From contig NZ_JTDL01000141.1 in NCBI RefSeq assembly GCF_000802235.1, positions 1-64,000 of the forward strand: DNA of 64,000 nucleotides. The letters run 5' to 3'. The stretch comes from Sinomonas humi. GTDB taxonomy: Bacteria; Actinomycetota; Actinomycetes; Actinomycetales; Micrococcaceae. Below, piece after piece: positions 59,550-64,000 of the stretch (within the stretch, counting starts at the first letter, position 1; every line of letters starts with the position of its first letter). The notes beneath the pieces are model-generated. The model was not told where the DNA came from and did not search any database. It saw nothing but the letters and a program-made list of their open reading frames with translations. The position numbers and the translations under genes were made by a program.

Positions 59550-60284
59550 ATGACCAACGACACCAACACCGCCGCGACGGGGGAGCGCTATCTATTCCTC
59601 GCCTGGTCCACGTACACGAGCGACCGCGGGACGTTCGACGTCTGGTACGACAAAGAGCACATCCCGCAGGTCATGGATACGACAGGCATGGTGGGCGCGC
59701 AGCGCTTCGTCCTGGACGACACGAAGCCGCTCCCCGGCGTCAAGACGATCGACTGGGGCCACTTGGCGCTGTACGAGCTCAATCGGGAGCCTGATGCGTT
59801 CCGCGAAGAGGTCAAGCGGATGCTCATCTCAGCCGACATGGTGCTGCCCGACTTCATGGTGCAACCGTTCAAGGCGCTGTTCCTCAAGCCTGTGAGCAAG
59901 ATCCATTACGGGGAGTCGTGGGACCCAGACCCAGATCGCCTCGACGACCGGCACCTCTTCTTCGCATGGAGCACCCACACGACTGATTGGGACACCTACA
60001 ACGCGTGGTACGACGAGGTGCACATTCCGCAGATTCTGTCCGTCCCAGGGATGCTCCGCGCGCAGCGCTTCCTCCCGGCGGAGACGAAGCCACTGCCCGG
60101 AGTCGAGGTCCCGAATGAGGGGCACCTAGCTCTTTACGAGATGGACGGGAGCCCCTCGCTCTTCCGGGAAGAGTGCAAGCGCATGCTGATGTCGGGGGAA
60201 ATGGTGCTGCCGGATTTCATGGTGCAGCCTTTCGGCGCCACCTTCATGGCTCCGGCGAGCCCGTGGTGGCCTGCCCAAGACTAA
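59550..60284 (+). CDS. Tandem-duplicated EthD-like (dimeric alpha/beta-barrel) protein
   Basis: A 244-residue protein of two repeats, residues about 13-116 and 136-239, which I align by hand without gaps at 62 identical of 104 positions. Each repeat starts with LF-x-AWST, then W-Y-D-x-x-HIPQ, GM-x-x-AQRF, TKPLPGV, GHLALYE, FREE-x-KRML and MVLPDFMVQPF. The small beta-strand/helix pattern with a W-Y-x-x-x-H centre resembles EthD/ferredoxin-like dimeric barrel proteins found beside P450 and ring-degrading genes, where one domain per subunit is usual. AGGAAAGCT precedes the ATG. Function unknown; a fused dimer could bind an unstable intermediate or haem. Confidence 0.7.
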   Translation: MTNDTNTAATGERYLFLAWSTYTSDRGTFDVWYDKEHIPQVMDTTGMVGAQRFVLDDTKPLPGVKTIDWGHLALYELNREPDAFREEVKRMLISADMVLPDFMVQPFKALFLKPVSKIHYGESWDPDPDRLDDRHLFFAWSTHTTDWDTYNAWYDEVHIPQILSVPGMLRAQRFLPAETKPLPGVEVPNEGHLALYEMDGSPSLFREECKRMLMSGEMVLPDFMVQPFGATFMAPASPWWPAQD

Positions 60285-60329
60285 GCGACATCGAGCAGGG
60301 AGACATCGGTCGGGGAAATGGAATAGCGC

Positions 60330-60697
60330 GGAGGTCCTCCGCAGTAGGTGCTGGCCTGAACGTCACCGGATACGTCTATGGCGGCGGCGTCCCCGTTGGT
60401 GTCGTCGCCGTGATCTTGGCGATCGGCCTCCCGGTGCTCCTCTTCACAGCTTGCGTCTTCGTACTGCACTCGTGGCTAGTTTCGGCACCCTCCCGCAACT
60501 TCATGCGCATCCTGACGCTCCTTGCGCCGCTGGCCGCGATCGCCCTGGCTACAGCTGGCTGGCCGCTCCGGGCATGCCTTCTTGTGGTCCTGGCCTAGTC
60601 GGCCGCTGTCGTCGTGTCCTACGAGCTCTGGCAATGGCGGCCTCTGGCCGCCCAACTCAACCGGGCGATCAGCAGCGCTGGGCGCCAGCCCGGGTAA
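60330..60697 (+). pseudogene. C-terminal remnant of a polytopic membrane protein with an in-frame stop
   Basis: One frame shows two likely membrane helices (GVVAVILAIGLPVLLFTACV and TLLAPLAAIALATAGWPLRA), an in-frame TAG at 60596-60598, then continues in the same frame as SAAVVVSYELWQWRPLAAQL and NRAISSAGRQPG to TAA at 60695. There is no plausible start upstream. This looks like the end of a larger protein, possibly of the low-temperature-requirement A type (weak memory match), truncated and inactivated. It lies in the 577-base gap before the PEP synthase gene and may mark the right border of the accessory region. The rest of the gap has nothing I recognise. Confidence 0.45.
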
Positions 60698-60860
60698 GGA
60701 AGTGCCGACCACCTAGTTGGGCCAATCTTGATGACTCCCGATGACCCCCGCCTCCTGTTGCCCGTGTCACACCTGCTTGTTTCCGCCGCCTGCCTCGGGG
60801 AGTCTTGCTTCACCGTTTCCCAGCGCTTATGAGGCATGCCCCAAAGAAGGAGCACCTTTC

Positions 60861-63269
<2,409 letters not shown>

Positions 63270-64000
63270 ATGCCCGAGCCGCACAGGGAAGACGCCATCG
63301 GGGCCGGGCACGGTTCCGGTCCCGTGGTGTTCTTCCTCTCCGACAGCACCGGCATCACCGCCGAGACCCTGGGCAACACCCTGCTGACCCAGTTCCCCGG
63401 CCACGCCTTCGAACGGCACACCATCCCGTTCATCACCACGGAGGAGGAAGCCGCCCGGGTGGTGGGGGCCGTCGACCGTGCCGCCGCGGGGGGCTCCCGG
63501 CCGATCGTCTTCTCCACAGCGGTGAACCCGGCAATCCGCTCCATCCTCTCCCGTTGCAACGGGCACTTCATGGACCTGCTCGGCGCCCACGTCGCCCAGC
63601 TCGAGCACGCCCTCGGCACCCCTGCGAGCGGGGAACCGGGCAAGGCGCACGGCCTCGGCGACGCCGTCCGCTACCAGTTGCGCATGATGGCCGTCGAATA
63701 CGCCATCGAGCACGACGACGGGCAGTCCATCCGCGCCCTGGAACGGGCAGAGCTGATCCTGATCGCTCCCTCACGCTGCGGCAAGACCCCCACGACCATG
63801 TACCTGGCGCTCCAGCACGGCATCCTGGCCGCCAACTTCCCGCTCGTCGACGAAGACTTCACCAGCCGGTCGCTGCCCGAGCCGCTGCGCCCCTTCGCCG
63901 GCAAGTGCTTCGGGCTGACCTCCCAGCCGCTGCGGCTGAGCCAGATCCGCCAGGAGCGCCGACCGGAGAGCACCTACGCCTCCCTCGCCCAGTGCACCTG
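63270..64000 (+). CDS. PEP synthase regulatory kinase/pyrophosphorylase (runs off right edge)
   Basis: First 243 codons of a bifunctional PSRP/PpsR-family protein (DUF299), usually about 270-290 residues, which inactivates PEP synthase by ADP-dependent phosphorylation of the threonine beside the catalytic His and reverses it by pyrophosphorolysis. VFFLSDSTGITAETLGNTLL (20-39) is the N-terminal mark and LILIAPSRCGKTPTTMYLAL the phosphate-binding loop with the expected S-R-x-x-K-T-P-T pattern; FTSRSLPEPLRPFAGKCFGL follows. The ATG abuts the ppsA stop (TGA-ATG), so the two are coupled. In ppsA the target Thr in GGRTCHAA is present. Confidence 0.92.
   Translation, partial: MPEPHREDAIGAGHGSGPVVFFLSDSTGITAETLGNTLLTQFPGHAFERHTIPFITTEEEAARVVGAVDRAAAGGSRPIVFSTAVNPAIRSILSRCNGHFMDLLGAHVAQLEHALGTPASGEPGKAHGLGDAVRYQLRMMAVEYAIEHDDGQSIRALERAELILIAPSRCGKTPTTMYLALQHGILAANFPLVDEDFTSRSLPEPLRPFAGKCFGLTSQPLRLSQIRQERRPESTYASLAQCT

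Overview
The window reads as a high-GC actinobacterial chromosome, most likely a Micrococcaceae-type organism (Arthrobacter/Sinomonas-like; this is inference from gene content and codon style, not a database match). The two ends look like ordinary host chromosome: the 5' part of a 2-methylcitrate dehydratase gene (1-456, minus) on the left, and phosphoenolpyruvate synthase plus its regulatory kinase/phosphorylase (60861 to the right edge). Between them lies about 60 kb of accessory catabolic DNA, less GC-rich by eye, with short AT-rich promoter elements, many paralogous CoA-ester enzymes and a striking number of decayed genes.

Layout. 0.7-2.7 kb: thioesterase, nitroreductase, GntR regulator. 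2.7-6.8 kb (minus): MaoC hydratase, mesaconyl-C4-CoA-hydratase-like protein, SDR, CitE-type CoA-ester lyase and a frameshifted acyl-CoA dehydrogenase. 6.97-17.6 kb (plus, divergent): MaoC dehydratase, acyl-CoA synthetase, two acyl-CoA dehydrogenases, alpha-methylacyl-CoA racemase, crotonase, class III CoA-transferase, thiolase and PaaK-like ligase, mostly with 1-4 base overlaps. 17.6-20.2 kb: broken PrpD-family gene, intact PrpD-family gene, deletion remnant of an aldehyde dehydrogenase. 20.4-27.1 kb: CoA-transferase, CoA-ester lyase, 2-methylfumaryl-CoA isomerase (Mct)-like protein, electron transfer flavoprotein EtfB/EtfA and a cytochrome b561-type membrane protein. 27.3-33.5 kb: IclR/PrpD-family/MFS module, aldo/keto reductase and gene debris. 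33.5-38.4 kb: branched-chain-type ABC importer in which LivH, LivM and LivF are one 941-residue polypeptide. 39.6 kb: MHS-type MFS transporter. 41.8-50.9 kb: aldehyde dehydrogenase, 2Fe-2S ferredoxin, two ferredoxin reductases, cytochrome P450, AraC activator, thioesterase, SDR. 51.0-56.8 kb: zinc-ribbon protein, HyuA- and HyuB-type subunits and an AMP-forming ligase, which resemble an acetophenone-carboxylase plus acyl-CoA-ligase set. 56.9-60.7 kb: second AraC, second aldehyde dehydrogenase, a tandem-duplicated EthD-like protein and a membrane-protein remnant.

Working together (inference): a P450 with its redox chain and an SDR would turn an alkyl or alicyclic compound into a ketone; the HyuAB/zinc-ribbon proteins could carboxylate the ketone, the ligase make the beta-ketoacyl-CoA, and the thiolase cleave it. 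The 7-17 kb operon would handle methyl-branched acyl-CoAs, with electrons passing through EtfBA to the b561 protein. The Mct-like isomerase, CitE-type lyases, MaoC and Meh-like hydratases together look like a complete C5 (mesaconyl/citramalyl-CoA) branch that would feed acetyl-CoA and pyruvate, or take up glyoxylate plus propionyl-CoA. Flanking methylcitrate-cycle and PEP synthase genes fit growth on a substrate that yields propionyl-CoA and pyruvate. No rRNA, tRNA, CRISPR, transposase or integrase gene was seen.
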